Source of the DNA: Leisingera aquaemixtae
GTDB taxonomy: Bacteria; Pseudomonadota; Alphaproteobacteria; Rhodobacterales; Rhodobacteraceae
Direction: 5' to 3'
Length of the DNA: 64,000 bases
NCBI RefSeq assembly: GCF_001458395.1
Contig: NZ_CYSR01000011.1
Coordinates: forward strand, 1-64,000
The notes under the pieces: model-generated
Seen by the model: the letters and a program-made list of their open reading frames with translations, nothing else
Told to the model about the DNA's origin: nothing
Databases searched by the model: none
Shown: positions 26,972 to 36,210 of the stretch, piece after piece
Position numbering within the stretch: position 1 is the stretch's first letter
Layout of the letters: every line of letters begins with the position of its first letter
Program-made: the position numbers and the translations under genes

Positions 26972-27031
26972 TACCGCTCACTATCTCAAGGGGAGGGGCG
27001 AACCAGATGCCGGAACCTACCTTCCAGCCTC

Positions 27032-27919
27032 TTATCCCACCACCAGTTTCTTCACCCAAGGCCGTGACAGCGCGGGCCACCAGCCTTCGCTCACCGTCTC
27101 TCCGGCCAGTTTATCCTGACTATCATCATCATAGGTGACGGTCACATCAAAGGTGCCGCTGATCCCGGTCAGGCCGGGCTGGTCGGCGCTGCGGGCGGCC
27201 GGGCTGGCGCCGGTCGCAATGCAGGAGCTGGCGTTGCCGCCAGCCTCTACCTGCGCGCCCCAGATGAAGACATCGGTGTCCGCGTTCACGTCCTCATACA
27301 GCATGAAGATGCGGTTCTGGGTGTTGGGCAGCACGTCGGTGTAACTGAAACGCTGCCACTCCGGGGTCACGGTGATAGCCTTTGAGGTGCCGTCCGAATG
27401 GCCGAAGCGCATCCCCAGCGGCGCGCTGGCGCGCAGCCAGACGCTGGCGGTGGCAACGCCGGAGACACTGCCGCCAACAACCAGGATGCCGCCGCGCTGG
27501 CCGCCGGCGCCGCCGGTGGTGGCGCTGCAGTTCCACGTCATCGCGGTCAGGCTTCCGTCCGGCGCGTCCTGGCCGCCGGTGAAGGCGGGCTTGGCGGCGT
27601 ATCCGGACCAGGCGCTCTGGGTGAAATCGCTGGAATGGCTCAGCAGGTTGGTGGCCGCCGGTTCGAACAGCGCGCCGCGGAAGGCCCCGGAGCCAAAGGC
27701 ATGGTCCAGGCGCAGCACGTCCGGCCCGGCCGTTTCCAGCAGGCCGCCTGCGGTCCCGCGGACGGCGGCGGAGGCGCGGCTGAAATTCAGCACCGAGGAC
27801 AGCGGCACAGGCACGCCTGCCGCCCGGTAGGCCTGCCGGGCGAAATCGAGCAGCAGGGCAGGGGCCGCCGCCGGACGGTGGCGGCGCGCGGTGACGGAGA
27901 GATCGGTCAGCAGTTTCAT
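27032..27919 (-). CDS. ghsB: GTA/phage-type head-spike fibre (GhsB-like)
   Basis: 295 aa. The N-terminal part (~20-85) contains LDFARQAYRAAG, FSRASAAVRGTAGG and ALFEPAATNLL, a pattern common in phage and GTA spike fibres. A beta-rich jelly-roll-like domain follows (~110-235, with SVWLRASAPLGMRFGH and FIWGAQVEAGGN), then a terminal beta segment. It is coupled by ATGA (27916-27919) to the spike-base gene, the arrangement of R. capsulatus ghsA-ghsB (rcc01079-rcc01080). Those encode GTA head spikes that help particles attach to the recipient's capsule. Family assignment is secure for the base protein and by context for this fibre. No other GTA genes are in the window. Confidence 0.8.
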   Translation of the reverse strand: MKLLTDLSVTARRHRPAAAPALLLDFARQAYRAAGVPVPLSSVLNFSRASAAVRGTAGGLLETAGPDVLRLDHAFGSGAFRGALFEPAATNLLSHSSDFTQSAWSGYAAKPAFTGGQDAPDGSLTAMTWNCSATTGGAGGQRGGILVVGGSVSGVATASVWLRASAPLGMRFGHSDGTSKAITVTPEWQRFSYTDVLPNTQNRIFMLYEDVNADTDVFIWGAQVEAGGNASSCIATGASPAARSADQPGLTGISGTFDVTVTYDDDSQDKLAGETVSEGWWPALSRPWVKKLVVG

Positions 27920-28182
27920 GCCAGCACCATCGCGTGGATGCCTGCGGCGGTGGTGCCGGTGGCATGAACCCTGACGGTGCCGACCGGCAGGATCGAGAAA
28001 TCGGCGACCTTAACGGTCCGCAGCTGTCCCCGGACGGTGGTCAGGGTCACCGCTCCGCCGGTTTCGGCATAAAGCGCAATTGCTACATCCGGCAGGTCCA
28101 CGGTATCGGACGGGACGACCGGCGCAATGTCGCGGGCGGGGCCGGAGAGCGCGGGCACACGGTTGTCAAAAGGGTTGGTCAT
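27916..28182 (-). CDS. ghsA: GTA head-spike base protein (GhsA-like, Rcc01079 family)
   Basis: 88 aa. The sequence begins MTNPFDNRVPALSGPARDI, continues SDTVDLPDVAIALYAETGG and ends ATGTTAAGIHAMVLA, which I recognise as the spike-base family named after R. capsulatus Rcc01079. In that organism the protein sits on GTA heads and carries the GhsB fibre. A GAGG nine bases before the ATG is the ribosome-binding site. Upstream (28266-28280) is TTGA-N7-TTAA, one base off the CtrA consensus, noted because GTA genes are CtrA-dependent in relatives. Located between the polymerase and a capsule-type glycosyltransferase. Confidence 0.88.
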   Translation of the reverse strand: MTNPFDNRVPALSGPARDIAPVVPSDTVDLPDVAIALYAETGGAVTLTTVRGQLRTVKVADFSILPVGTVRVHATGTTAAGIHAMVLA

Positions 28183-28306
28183 CGGACTGGCCTCATCAGC
28201 TGTTTTGTTCCGCCAAGACGGTAAGGCATAGGGGTGAATGTCCCCCTAGGCCTGCGCACGCCCCGTTAACCCCGTCTCAACCCTTGCGGCCCGGCGCCGG
28301 CGCGCG

Positions 28307-29401
28307 TCAGGCTCTGTCCAGTGCCCGCGCCGCAAACGCAGAGAATTCTTCTTTGAAAACGGCAGTATCAAACCCCTTTGCCAGCTCGCGGATTGCTTCA
28401 GGGCCGGCAACCAGGCCGGGCTCCTCCTCGAACCGGGAGATGGCTTCGTTCAGGGCGTCCGCGGTCTGCTCGTGGAACAGAACCCCGCTCACCCCTTCGA
28501 TCACCGTATCCAGCGCGCCGCCGCGCCCGTAGGCGATCACCGGGCGGCCGCAGGCCATGACCTCGACCGGGATGATGCCGAAATCCTCCTCTCCGGGGAA
28601 GATGAGCGCCTTGCAGGTGGCAAACTGCTGCTTGAGTTCGGCAAAGGGCACCCGGCCCATGAAGGTGATGTTGGGGCCGGACTTGCGCTCCAGCGCCTCC
28701 CTCATCTCCCCGTCGCCGACCACCACCAGCTTGCGCCCGGAGGCGTTGAACGCCTCCACCGCCAGATCCGCCCGCTTGTAGGAAACCATTTCCCCGGCCA
28801 GCAGGTAGTGGCCGCCGACTTCCGGGGAAACCGCAAACTCCGCGGTGTCCACCGGCGGAAAGATCACCTCGGCCTCGCGCCGGTAGAACTTTTCGATGCG
28901 CTTGGCGATGAAGGAGGAATTGGCGATGAAATGATCGACACGCGCGGCCGTGGTGACATCCCAGATCCGCAGCCTGTGGGCGGCCAGCGGCATCATCAGC
29001 CGGGCCAGCCGCCCTGCACGCGCCCGGTACACGTGGTAATGGTCCCAGATGTAGCGCATCGGCGAATGGCAATAGCTGATGTGGACCGCATCAGGGCGCA
29101 CGATGACGCCCTTGGCCGGCCCGGATTCGCTGGAAATGACCAGATCGAACTCCTGCATGTCCATAAGCTCCAGCGCCAGCGGCATCAGCGGCAGGTACTT
29201 CTGGTAGTGCTTCTTTGCGCCTGGCAGCCTGCCGATAAAGGTTTCGCGCACCTCATGGCGGCGGACCCGGCTGCTGACCTGGGCGGGGTCGTAGACATGC
29301 GTGACGATCACCGCGTCAGGATACAGGTCCAGCAGAGCTTCAAGAACCTTCTCCCCGCCGCGCATGCCGACGAGCCAGTAATGAACAATGGCGACTTTCA
29401 C
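28307..29401 (-). CDS. Glycosyltransferase, GT4 family
   Basis: 364 aa with a GT-B fold. The start MKVAIVHYWLVGMRGGEKVL is typical of group 1 transferases from polysaccharide loci. The C-terminal donor-binding part has FPGEEDFGIIPVEVMACGRP (ExxxxxxxE pattern). GTG at 29399-29401 is chosen; it follows the manC stop by four bases, so the two are co-translated, whereas upstream ATGs would lie inside manC. Because manC makes GDP-mannose, this enzyme may be a mannosyltransferase, which is inference. It is directly upstream of ghsA-ghsB on the same strand. Confidence 0.88.
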   Translation of the reverse strand: MKVAIVHYWLVGMRGGEKVLEALLDLYPDAVIVTHVYDPAQVSSRVRRHEVRETFIGRLPGAKKHYQKYLPLMPLALELMDMQEFDLVISSESGPAKGVIVRPDAVHISYCHSPMRYIWDHYHVYRARAGRLARLMMPLAAHRLRIWDVTTAARVDHFIANSSFIAKRIEKFYRREAEVIFPPVDTAEFAVSPEVGGHYLLAGEMVSYKRADLAVEAFNASGRKLVVVGDGEMREALERKSGPNITFMGRVPFAELKQQFATCKALIFPGEEDFGIIPVEVMACGRPVIAYGRGGALDTVIEGVSGVLFHEQTADALNEAISRFEEEPGLVAGPEAIRELAKGFDTAVFKEEFSAFAARALDRA

Positions 29402-29405
29402 AGAC

Positions 29406-30854
29406 TCAGCCCTTTTCGCCCTGCCCCCGCGCGTAGACATCCTGATAGCGCACAATGTCGTCCTCGCCGACATAGGCGCCGGTCTGAACCTCGATCAGCA
29501 CCATCGGCACCTTGCCGGGGTTTTCCATCCGGTGGACGGCGCCAAGCGGGACGTAGACGCTTTGGTTTTCCGTCACCAGTTTCACCTCGTCATTCACCGT
29601 TACCTTGGCAGTGCCCTTCACCACGATCCAGTGCTCAGAGCGGTGCAGGTGGCTTTGCAGCGACAGCGACGCGCCGGGATGCACCTGGATCCGCTTGACC
29701 TGGAACCGGTCGCCAACCACCAGGCTCTCGAACCAGCCCCAGGGGCGGTGGTCCTTGGGGAACTGGGTGGCCTGAGCCGCGCCTTTCTGCTTCAGCGCGG
29801 TAACGGCCCTTTTCACATCCTGGGCGCGGGATTTGTCGGCAACCAGCACCGCGTCATTCATCGCCACCGCTATTATGCCGTCCAGCCCGATGCCGACAAC
29901 CTCCAGCCGTTCGCTGTCGGCACGCAGGAGCGTGTCCCGGCAGTCAATCGCGGTGGCGCCGCCGCTGGTGACAACGCCGGTTGCGTCCGGGCCGCTTTCG
30001 CGCCAGACCGCATCCCAGCCGCCAAGGTCCGACCAGGCCGCGTCAAAAGGCACGACTGAGAGGTTTTCGGCCTTTTCCATCACCGCATAGTCGATGGAGA
30101 TGTCCTCGGCACGGCTCCAGGGCTCTGCCGCCAAGCGCAGAAAGCCGAGGTCGGTCTTGGCCTGATCCAGCGCTGCCTGCACCGGCTCGATCAGCGCCGG
30201 CGCATGTGTTTTGAAGGCGGCGGTGACATCCGCGGCGCGGAACAGGAAGATCCCCGCGTTCCATTTGAAGTTGCCCGCTGCCAGCATTTCAGCGGCGCGC
30301 GCGGCATCGGGTTTTTCGACAAACTGCTTAAGCGGAACCGGGGTGTTCCCGGCCTCTGGCGCGGCAGCAAGCTCCAGATAGCCATAGGCGGTTTCGGCAT
30401 GGGCAGGGGTGATGCCAAAGGTCACCATCTGGCCCTGGGCCACCGCTTTGAGGCCCTTGGCGACAGCGGCGTGGAAGGCTGCGGTGTCCGGCACCACGTG
30501 GTCCGAGGGCGCCACCAGCAGCACCGCATCGGGGTCTTCCGCCTGGGCGCGCAGGGCCGCGGCCAGCACGGCAGGCGCGGTGTTGCGCCCCTCCGGCTCA
30601 ATCAGGACGGCGCCGGGGTCGATGCCGATGGCCTGCAGCTGCTCGGTGACGATGAAGCGGAAATCGGAATTGGTCAGCACCATCGGCGCGGCAAACCTGA
30701 GCTGATCCGTCTGCCCCGACAGCCGCCGGGCGGAGGCCTGAAACAGGGTCTCTTCCCCCATCAGGGGCACGAATTGCTTGGGATAGCTTTTGCGCGACAG
30801 CGGCCACAGGCGGGTTCCGGACCCTCCGCACAGGAGGATTGGGGTAATCAACAT
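29406..30854 (-). CDS. manC: Mannose-1-phosphate guanylyltransferase / mannose-6-phosphate isomerase
   Basis: 482-aa bifunctional type. The N-terminal nucleotidyltransferase domain starts with the signature LLCGGSGTRLWPLSRKSYPKQ (about 6-26, abbreviated here as GGSGTRLWPLSR). The C-terminal cupin isomerase domain (~340-480) has RPWGWFESL, LSLQSHLHRSEHWIVVKG and a metal-binding His pattern. It makes GDP-mannose from mannose-6-phosphate together with a phosphomannomutase (not in the window). First gene of a - strand unit manC-GT4-ghsA-ghsB. A site TTAA-N7-TTAC (30869-30883) 14 bases upstream weakly resembles a CtrA box. Confidence 0.93.
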   Translation of the reverse strand: MLITPILLCGGSGTRLWPLSRKSYPKQFVPLMGEETLFQASARRLSGQTDQLRFAAPMVLTNSDFRFIVTEQLQAIGIDPGAVLIEPEGRNTAPAVLAAALRAQAEDPDAVLLVAPSDHVVPDTAAFHAAVAKGLKAVAQGQMVTFGITPAHAETAYGYLELAAAPEAGNTPVPLKQFVEKPDAARAAEMLAAGNFKWNAGIFLFRAADVTAAFKTHAPALIEPVQAALDQAKTDLGFLRLAAEPWSRAEDISIDYAVMEKAENLSVVPFDAAWSDLGGWDAVWRESGPDATGVVTSGGATAIDCRDTLLRADSERLEVVGIGLDGIIAVAMNDAVLVADKSRAQDVKRAVTALKQKGAAQATQFPKDHRPWGWFESLVVGDRFQVKRIQVHPGASLSLQSHLHRSEHWIVVKGTAKVTVNDEVKLVTENQSVYVPLGAVHRMENPGKVPMVLIEVQTGAYVGEDDIVRYQDVYARGQGEKG

Positions 30855-31230
30855 GATAAAATACTCAATTAAAGTTCGCTTACGCGTGGTCCTAGTAAAT
30901 GGCCGTTGCCCTGACAACCCTGCGAGGTGAGTCGCGGCGCAAAATATCATCATAGGTTTAGCGGCGCTGCCGCGTTCGCCTGCCGCTTGCCGGCGCCGTC
31001 CCGGCGGTCTGCGCCTTTGAGCCGGAAAAGGCTTCTCCGTCGGGAGCCCGAGCTGAAGGGGGGAAGCGCTTATGCGGCCAGGGCCGGCTTGGTCCGCCGG
31101 TTGTGTGATGGATCGGACTGAGCCCGCCGTCTGTCATTCCATTTTGGAATGGCAGCAGTACGCAATCTCATTAGCGTTGCTCCGGGGTTTCGCGGATAAC
31201 AACACACAGCAAGTGTTCCAAGGAGGCCGC
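30855..31230. other. Divergent promoter region between manC and E1 genes
   Basis: 376 bases, no gene supported. The manC side is AT-rich with promoter-like sequence. The E1 side contains a perfect palindrome (listed separately) and AAGGAGG (31219-31225) before the ATG at 31231. The middle is GC-rich without clear features. Confidence 0.5.
31135..31151. promoter_or_regulatory. Palindromic operator candidate upstream of the E1 gene
   Basis: CATTCCA-TTT-TGGAATG is a perfect inverted repeat with a 3-base centre, 80 bases before the E1 start. It recalls IclR-type sites (TGGAA...TTCCA), suggesting control by a transcription factor encoded elsewhere. No such regulator gene is adjacent. Confidence 0.45.
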
Positions 31231-33420
31231 ATGGACCGCGCCCAGATCGTGCATCAGAATTTCCTCGAAAGGGTTCAGGCCGGGATCCTGCCTGCAGGCG
31301 CCGCGCCCGCAGGGCCGCTTGCCGCGGCGGAGGCTGCAGGCATCTTTCGCGCGCAGGTCTTGAGCCGGGTGCTGGATCTGACCAGCCGGGCGATGCAGAA
31401 AGCGGGAGAGGGGTTTTACACCATCGGCTCCTCCGGGCATGAGGGGATGGCGGCGGTGGCCCGCGCCCTGCGCCCGGCCGACATGGCGTTCCTGCATTAC
31501 CGGGATGCGGCCTTCCAGATCGCCCGCGCCGATCAGGTGCCGGGGCAGCGGATTGCCTGGGACATGCTGCTGTCCTTTGCCTGCTCCAGCGAGGATCCGA
31601 CCTCGGGCGGTCGGCACAAGGTCTTGGGCTCCAAGGCGCTGATGATCCCGCCGCAGACCTCGACCATCGCCTCGCATCTGCCCAAGGCGGTCGGTGCGGC
31701 CTATTCCATTGGCGCCGCCAATCGGCACCAGCCGGAACACCAGGTGCTGCCTGAGGATGCGATTGTCATGTGCTCCTTCGGGGATGCCTCTGCCAACCAC
31801 TCGACCGCGCAGGGGGCGATCAACACGGCGGGCTGGACCTCGGTGCAGGCGGTGCCTCTGCCGCTGCTGTTCGTCTGCGAGGACAATGGGATCGGCATTT
31901 CGACCAAGACGCCGAAAGGCTGGATCGAGGCCTCGATGGCGCATCGCCCCGGTATCAAATATTTCAAGGCGGACGGGCTGGATATCTACAACGCCTTTCA
32001 GGTGGCGCAGGAGGCGGCGGAGTATGTGAGGACCCGCAAGAAGCCCGCGTTCCTGCACCTGCGCACCGTGCGGCTTTACGGCCATGCCGGCGCGGATGTG
32101 CCGACCACCTACTTGGCCAAGACCGAGGTAGAGGCGGATGAGGCCAACGATCCGCTGCTGCATTCGGTGCGGCTGCTGGACGAGGCCGGGGTGCTGAACC
32201 CTGCGGACGCGCTGAAGATCTACCAGGACACCAGCGCTAGGGTGGAGCGGATCCGGGCGGAAGCGGTGACGCGGCCGCATCTGAAAACGGGGGCGGATGT
32301 GGCGGCCAGCCTGATCCCGCCCAGGCGGACGTGCGCGCCCACCAATGGCCCCAGCGCCGAGACGCGCGCTGAGGCGTTCGGCAGCGACCTGCGGGCGATG
32401 GAGGAACCCCAGCCGATGTCGCGCCTGATCAACTGGGCGCTGACTGATCTGATGCTGGAGCACCGCGAAATCGTCATGATGGGCGAGGATGTGGGCCGCA
32501 AGGGCGGGGTCTATGGCGTCAGCCAGAAGCTGCAGCAGCGGTTCGGGCCGGACCGGGTGATTGACACGCTGCTGGATGAGCAGTCGATCCTTGGGCTGGC
32601 GATCGGCATGGGGCACAACGGGTTCCTGCCGGTCCCGGAAATCCAGTTCCTCGCCTATCTGCACAACGCCGAGGATCAGCTGCGCGGCGAGGCGGCGACC
32701 TTGCCGTTTTTCTCGAACGGGCAGTTCGCCAACCCGATGGTGCTGCGGATTGCCGGGCTGGGCTACCAAAAGGGCTTTGGCGGCCATTTCCACAACGACA
32801 ACTCGCTGGCGGTGCTGCGGGATATTCCGGGGCTGGTGATTGCCTGCCCGTCGGACGGCGCCGAGGCCGCGATGATGATGCGCGAGGCGGTGCGTCTGGC
32901 GCGCGAGGAGCAGCGGGTGGTGGTCTTTGTCGAACCGATTGCGCTCTACCCGATGCGGGACCTGCTTGAGGCAAAGGACGGCGGCTGGATGCGGACCTAT
33001 CCTTCGCCGGACCGGCGCATCGGGCTGGGCGAGGCAGGCGTGCATGGGGACGGCAGCGATCTGGCCATCGTGACCTATGGCAACGGGCGCTACCTTTCCA
33101 CCCAGGCGCAAGCAGAGCTGGCGGCGCAGGGCGTGCAGGCGCGGATCGTGGACCTGCGCTGGCTGGCGCCCTTGCCGGAGGCGGCGCTGCTGGAAGCTGT
33201 CGAGGGCTGCAAGCACGTTCTGATCGTCGATGAATGCCGCATCACCGGCAGCCAGTCGGAAGCGCTGATGGCGCTGTTTGCGGAGCAGAGCGATATCCCC
33301 ATGGCTAGGATTGCCGCCAGCGACTGCTTCATCGCAACCGGGCCCGCCTATGGCGCGACGCTGCCGTCCAAGGACAGCATCGTTGCGGCTGCATTGACGC
33401 TGGCAGGAGGCAAGAAATGA
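31231..33420 (+). CDS. Fused alpha/beta 2-oxoacid dehydrogenase E1
   Basis: 729 aa. The first ~360 residues are an E1-alpha domain with the thiamine diphosphate/Mg motif (VMCSFGDASANHSTAQGAIN, about 178-197). The second part (~390-725) is an E1-beta domain with MMGEDVGRKGGVYGVSQKL and LDEQSILGLAIGMG. Such enzymes decarboxylate pyruvate or branched-chain 2-oxoacids and pass the acyl group to a lipoyl protein. No E2, E3 or lipoyl domain is encoded nearby. The next gene, a FabD-like transferase, overlaps by ATGA, so the pair should be co-translated. Resemblance is to branched-chain E1 rather than pyruvate E1, but substrate is not certain. Confidence 0.87.
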   Translation: MDRAQIVHQNFLERVQAGILPAGAAPAGPLAAAEAAGIFRAQVLSRVLDLTSRAMQKAGEGFYTIGSSGHEGMAAVARALRPADMAFLHYRDAAFQIARADQVPGQRIAWDMLLSFACSSEDPTSGGRHKVLGSKALMIPPQTSTIASHLPKAVGAAYSIGAANRHQPEHQVLPEDAIVMCSFGDASANHSTAQGAINTAGWTSVQAVPLPLLFVCEDNGIGISTKTPKGWIEASMAHRPGIKYFKADGLDIYNAFQVAQEAAEYVRTRKKPAFLHLRTVRLYGHAGADVPTTYLAKTEVEADEANDPLLHSVRLLDEAGVLNPADALKIYQDTSARVERIRAEAVTRPHLKTGADVAASLIPPRRTCAPTNGPSAETRAEAFGSDLRAMEEPQPMSRLINWALTDLMLEHREIVMMGEDVGRKGGVYGVSQKLQQRFGPDRVIDTLLDEQSILGLAIGMGHNGFLPVPEIQFLAYLHNAEDQLRGEAATLPFFSNGQFANPMVLRIAGLGYQKGFGGHFHNDNSLAVLRDIPGLVIACPSDGAEAAMMMREAVRLAREEQRVVVFVEPIALYPMRDLLEAKDGGWMRTYPSPDRRIGLGEAGVHGDGSDLAIVTYGNGRYLSTQAQAELAAQGVQARIVDLRWLAPLPEAALLEAVEGCKHVLIVDECRITGSQSEALMALFAEQSDIPMARIAASDCFIATGPAYGATLPSKDSIVAAALTLAGGKK

Positions 33421-34451
33421 CCCGCACCGCTGTTCTGATCTGCCCTGGACGGGGCACCTATAACAAGGCGGAGCTGGGGTATCTGCACCGCCACCACGCG
33501 GATAAGGCCGCGCTGTTTGCGGGTTTTGATGCGCAGCGGCGGGACGCCGGGCAAGAAGAGGTCACTGCACTGGATGCCGCCACGCGGTTTTCGGTGTCGA
33601 AATATTCCCGCGGGGATATCGCCTCGTCGCTGATCTACGCCTCGTCGCTGGCGGATGCGCAGTCGCTGGCGGAGGATATCGAGGTTGTTGTGGTCACCGG
33701 CAACTCAATGGGCTGGTATATCGCGCTGGCGGCGGCCGGCGCGCTGAATGCCGCGGACGGGTTCAAGGTGGTGAACACCATGGGCACGCTGATGCAGGAG
33801 CAGCTGATCGGCGGTCAGCTGGTCTATCCCTTTGCCGGGCCGGACTGGCAGAACGACCCCGCGCGCAAGGCAGACCTGCTGGCACTGGCAGCGGAGATCA
33901 ATGCCCGCGAGGGGCATGATCTGGCGCTGTCGATTGATCTGGGCGGGCTGCTGGTGCTGGCCGGGAACGAGGCCGGGCTGGCGGCGTTCGAGCCGGCAGT
34001 GCCAGTAGTTGATGAGCGTTTCCCGATGCGTCTGGCCAACCACGCCGCATTTCACACCGCGCTGCAGGCGCCGGTGGCGGCGGAGGGGCGCAAGAGGCTG
34101 GGGGCGGACCTGTTCACCCAGCCGAATGTGCCGCTGATCGACGGGCGCGGGCAGATCTGGTGGCCGGGGGCCACCGATACCCAGGCGCTCTGGGACTACA
34201 CGCTGGGGCATCAGGTGGTGGAGCCCTATGATTTCACCCGTGCGGTGCAGAACGCGGCCTATGAGTTTGCGCCGGACCTGTTCATCGTGACCGGCCCCGG
34301 CACCACGCTGGGCGGCGCGGTGGCGCAATCGCTGGTGCACTGCGGCTGGAACGGGATGACCGGCAAGGCGGCCTTCAAGGCGCGGCAGGCGGAGAACCCG
34401 CTGCTGGTGTCCATGGGGGATGAGGCGCAGCGCGGGATTGCAACCGGCTGA
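33417..34451 (+). CDS. FabD-like acyltransferase
   Basis: 344 aa resembling ACP S-malonyltransferase (FabD) and polyketide AT domains. It has an N-terminal GRGTYNKAELGYL, the nucleophile elbow GNSMGWY (Ser97) and AFHTALQAP (His213) as likely second catalytic residue, with GPGTTLGGAVAQ near the end. It is not the housekeeping fabD by context: no fabF, fabG or acpP neighbours. Coupled to the fused E1 (ATGA, 33417-33420), it may accept an acyl group generated by that enzyme. The route and carrier are unknown. Confidence 0.82.
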   Translation: MTRTAVLICPGRGTYNKAELGYLHRHHADKAALFAGFDAQRRDAGQEEVTALDAATRFSVSKYSRGDIASSLIYASSLADAQSLAEDIEVVVVTGNSMGWYIALAAAGALNAADGFKVVNTMGTLMQEQLIGGQLVYPFAGPDWQNDPARKADLLALAAEINAREGHDLALSIDLGGLLVLAGNEAGLAAFEPAVPVVDERFPMRLANHAAFHTALQAPVAAEGRKRLGADLFTQPNVPLIDGRGQIWWPGATDTQALWDYTLGHQVVEPYDFTRAVQNAAYEFAPDLFIVTGPGTTLGGAVAQSLVHCGWNGMTGKAAFKARQAENPLLVSMGDEAQRGIATG

Positions 34452-34635
34452 ATGCGGCGTTGGGTGCGGGGCAGCGGAAAGCTCCCGCGCCTGTTGCCAG
34501 CATCGAAGATGCCGGCAAAGCAGCCTTGGGCGTGGCCCTGCCCTGCGGGCAGGGCGGGAGGGCGGCTGCTGAGACGGCGTTCAGGAACAGGGTTGCTCCG
34601 GCGGTCCTTTATCCGGTGCGCATGTTCATCCGCGT

Positions 34636-36210
34636 TTATTCTGCCGCGGCTTGCGGTGCGGGCCTGGCGGGGATGGCAAAACATGTCACCGGCTGCGAGA
34701 CATTGTGCAGGCTGACCGCGCCCAGCGGGATGCCATGTGACGGATCGCTCAGGATGTCGCAGCTGACGACGACCGGATGATTGACCGTCTTGCCGTAATC
34801 ACCCAGCCGCGCCGCGATATTGGCGGCCTGGCCGATCACGGTGAAGTCCAGCCGCTCCCGCGAACCGACGTTGCCATAGGTCACCCGGCCGTAGGCGATG
34901 CCGATGGCGGCTTCGCAGCGGTGTCCGTCTTCCTCGCCCGCGATCTTCTCCAGCCGGGCCACGATGGCGCGGGCGCTGTTGAGCGCCTGGGTGCGGGCCT
35001 GTTCCGGGTCGCTGCCGGCCGGAAACACCGCCAGCACAGCGTCGCCGATGAACTTCAGAACTTCGCCGCCGTGATCATGCACGATGGTCGAGGCGGTCTC
35101 GAAGAACTGGTTCAAGAGCGCGATATAGTCCTGGCGGCCCAGCTGCTCCTCCAGCCGGGTGGAGCCGCGCAGGTCGCAGAACATGATGGCGGCGTCGATC
35201 TCATCACCGTCGCCGCGGCGGATCTCGCCGCCCAGCACCCGGGCGCCGGTGCGTTTGCCGACATAGGTTTCCAAAAGCGACTGGGCGTTTTCGCGCTGCA
35301 TGAAGATTTCATAATACCGCGCGATCACGCCGGAGCATTCGAAGATCAGCCCGAGGTTTGCGGTGGAAAATCCGTTTGGGTGGGCGCTGGTCAGGGTCAG
35401 CACGTTGATGCGCCCGTCGGAGAACCGCAGCGGCATGGCAACATAATCGGTGGCGCCTTCCTTGCGCAGGTCTTCGAGGATCGGGAAGGCATCGTCTGAG
35501 CAGCAGGCGTCCAGCCTGTGGCGCACCCCGCCCAAGCCGTTGGAGACATGCCGCAGCGGGCTGTTGCGGTAGGCCGGGTGATCGTGGATCTCGTAAGACG
35601 GCGCGTAGGTGGTGACCTCGCCGGTCTTCCTTTGCCAGATATAGTTCTTGCCCGCGATCAGCGGGTGCAGCGACCACGCCATGACCGAGAGGCGGGAGAG
35701 GTAGATGCCCTGCTCCACCAGTTTTTCCGCCAAGGCGGCGGTCAGCTCTTCTGGGGTCGGCACTAAGGAAGCATCGCGCAGCAGCCAGTCGATCACCGGC
35801 CCGGAGATATTGCCGTAGTCCGGCATCTCAACCGTGTTCCGGCCCAGGTCGAATTCAGCCTCTGCCCCGGGCATGAAACCGATATGGCCGGAAATCGCCG
35901 CGGCCTCGGGCATCGCGTCCTCATAGGCCCAGACACCGTTCGGCACGCGATCCCCCGGCAGCAGGATGTCGCGGTAGCTGGCGGTGCCCTTGAACGGGCA
36001 GAAGGTTTGCAGGGCGGTATGGGGGGAGAGCGGAACGGTCACGTCCTCTGCCGGGAAATAGACCGCCGGGGGCAGGCGGGTTTCATACATCACCTTGGCA
36101 CGGGTGCTTTGCGCCAGGATGATGCCATTGCGCCGGGCAGTGACCTGGCCGTGCAGCGGCTCGACGACAATGCCGTATCCGCGGGTGCCGGTCTGAACCT
36201 GTGCATCCAT
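34636..36210 (-). CDS. DUF427 domain plus class III adenylate/guanylate cyclase
   Basis: 524 aa. Residues ~15-105 match DUF427 (signature CPFKGTASYRDILLPG). A middle region of ~160-330 may be GAF-like. The C-terminus (~335-510) is a class III nucleotide cyclase with the metal aspartates in MFCDLRGSTRLEE and the later FIGDAVLAVFPAG, followed by GIAYGRVTYGNVGS. It would make cAMP or cGMP in the cytoplasm; no membrane segment is seen. DUF427 fused to a cyclase is unusual among well-studied cyclases, and the N-terminal part may be the sensor. It stands alone and is followed on the same strand by a gene-free 184 bases. Confidence 0.85.
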   Translation of the reverse strand: MDAQVQTGTRGYGIVVEPLHGQVTARRNGIILAQSTRAKVMYETRLPPAVYFPAEDVTVPLSPHTALQTFCPFKGTASYRDILLPGDRVPNGVWAYEDAMPEAAAISGHIGFMPGAEAEFDLGRNTVEMPDYGNISGPVIDWLLRDASLVPTPEELTAALAEKLVEQGIYLSRLSVMAWSLHPLIAGKNYIWQRKTGEVTTYAPSYEIHDHPAYRNSPLRHVSNGLGGVRHRLDACCSDDAFPILEDLRKEGATDYVAMPLRFSDGRINVLTLTSAHPNGFSTANLGLIFECSGVIARYYEIFMQRENAQSLLETYVGKRTGARVLGGEIRRGDGDEIDAAIMFCDLRGSTRLEEQLGRQDYIALLNQFFETASTIVHDHGGEVLKFIGDAVLAVFPAGSDPEQARTQALNSARAIVARLEKIAGEEDGHRCEAAIGIAYGRVTYGNVGSRERLDFTVIGQAANIAARLGDYGKTVNHPVVVSCDILSDPSHGIPLGAVSLHNVSQPVTCFAIPARPAPQAAAE

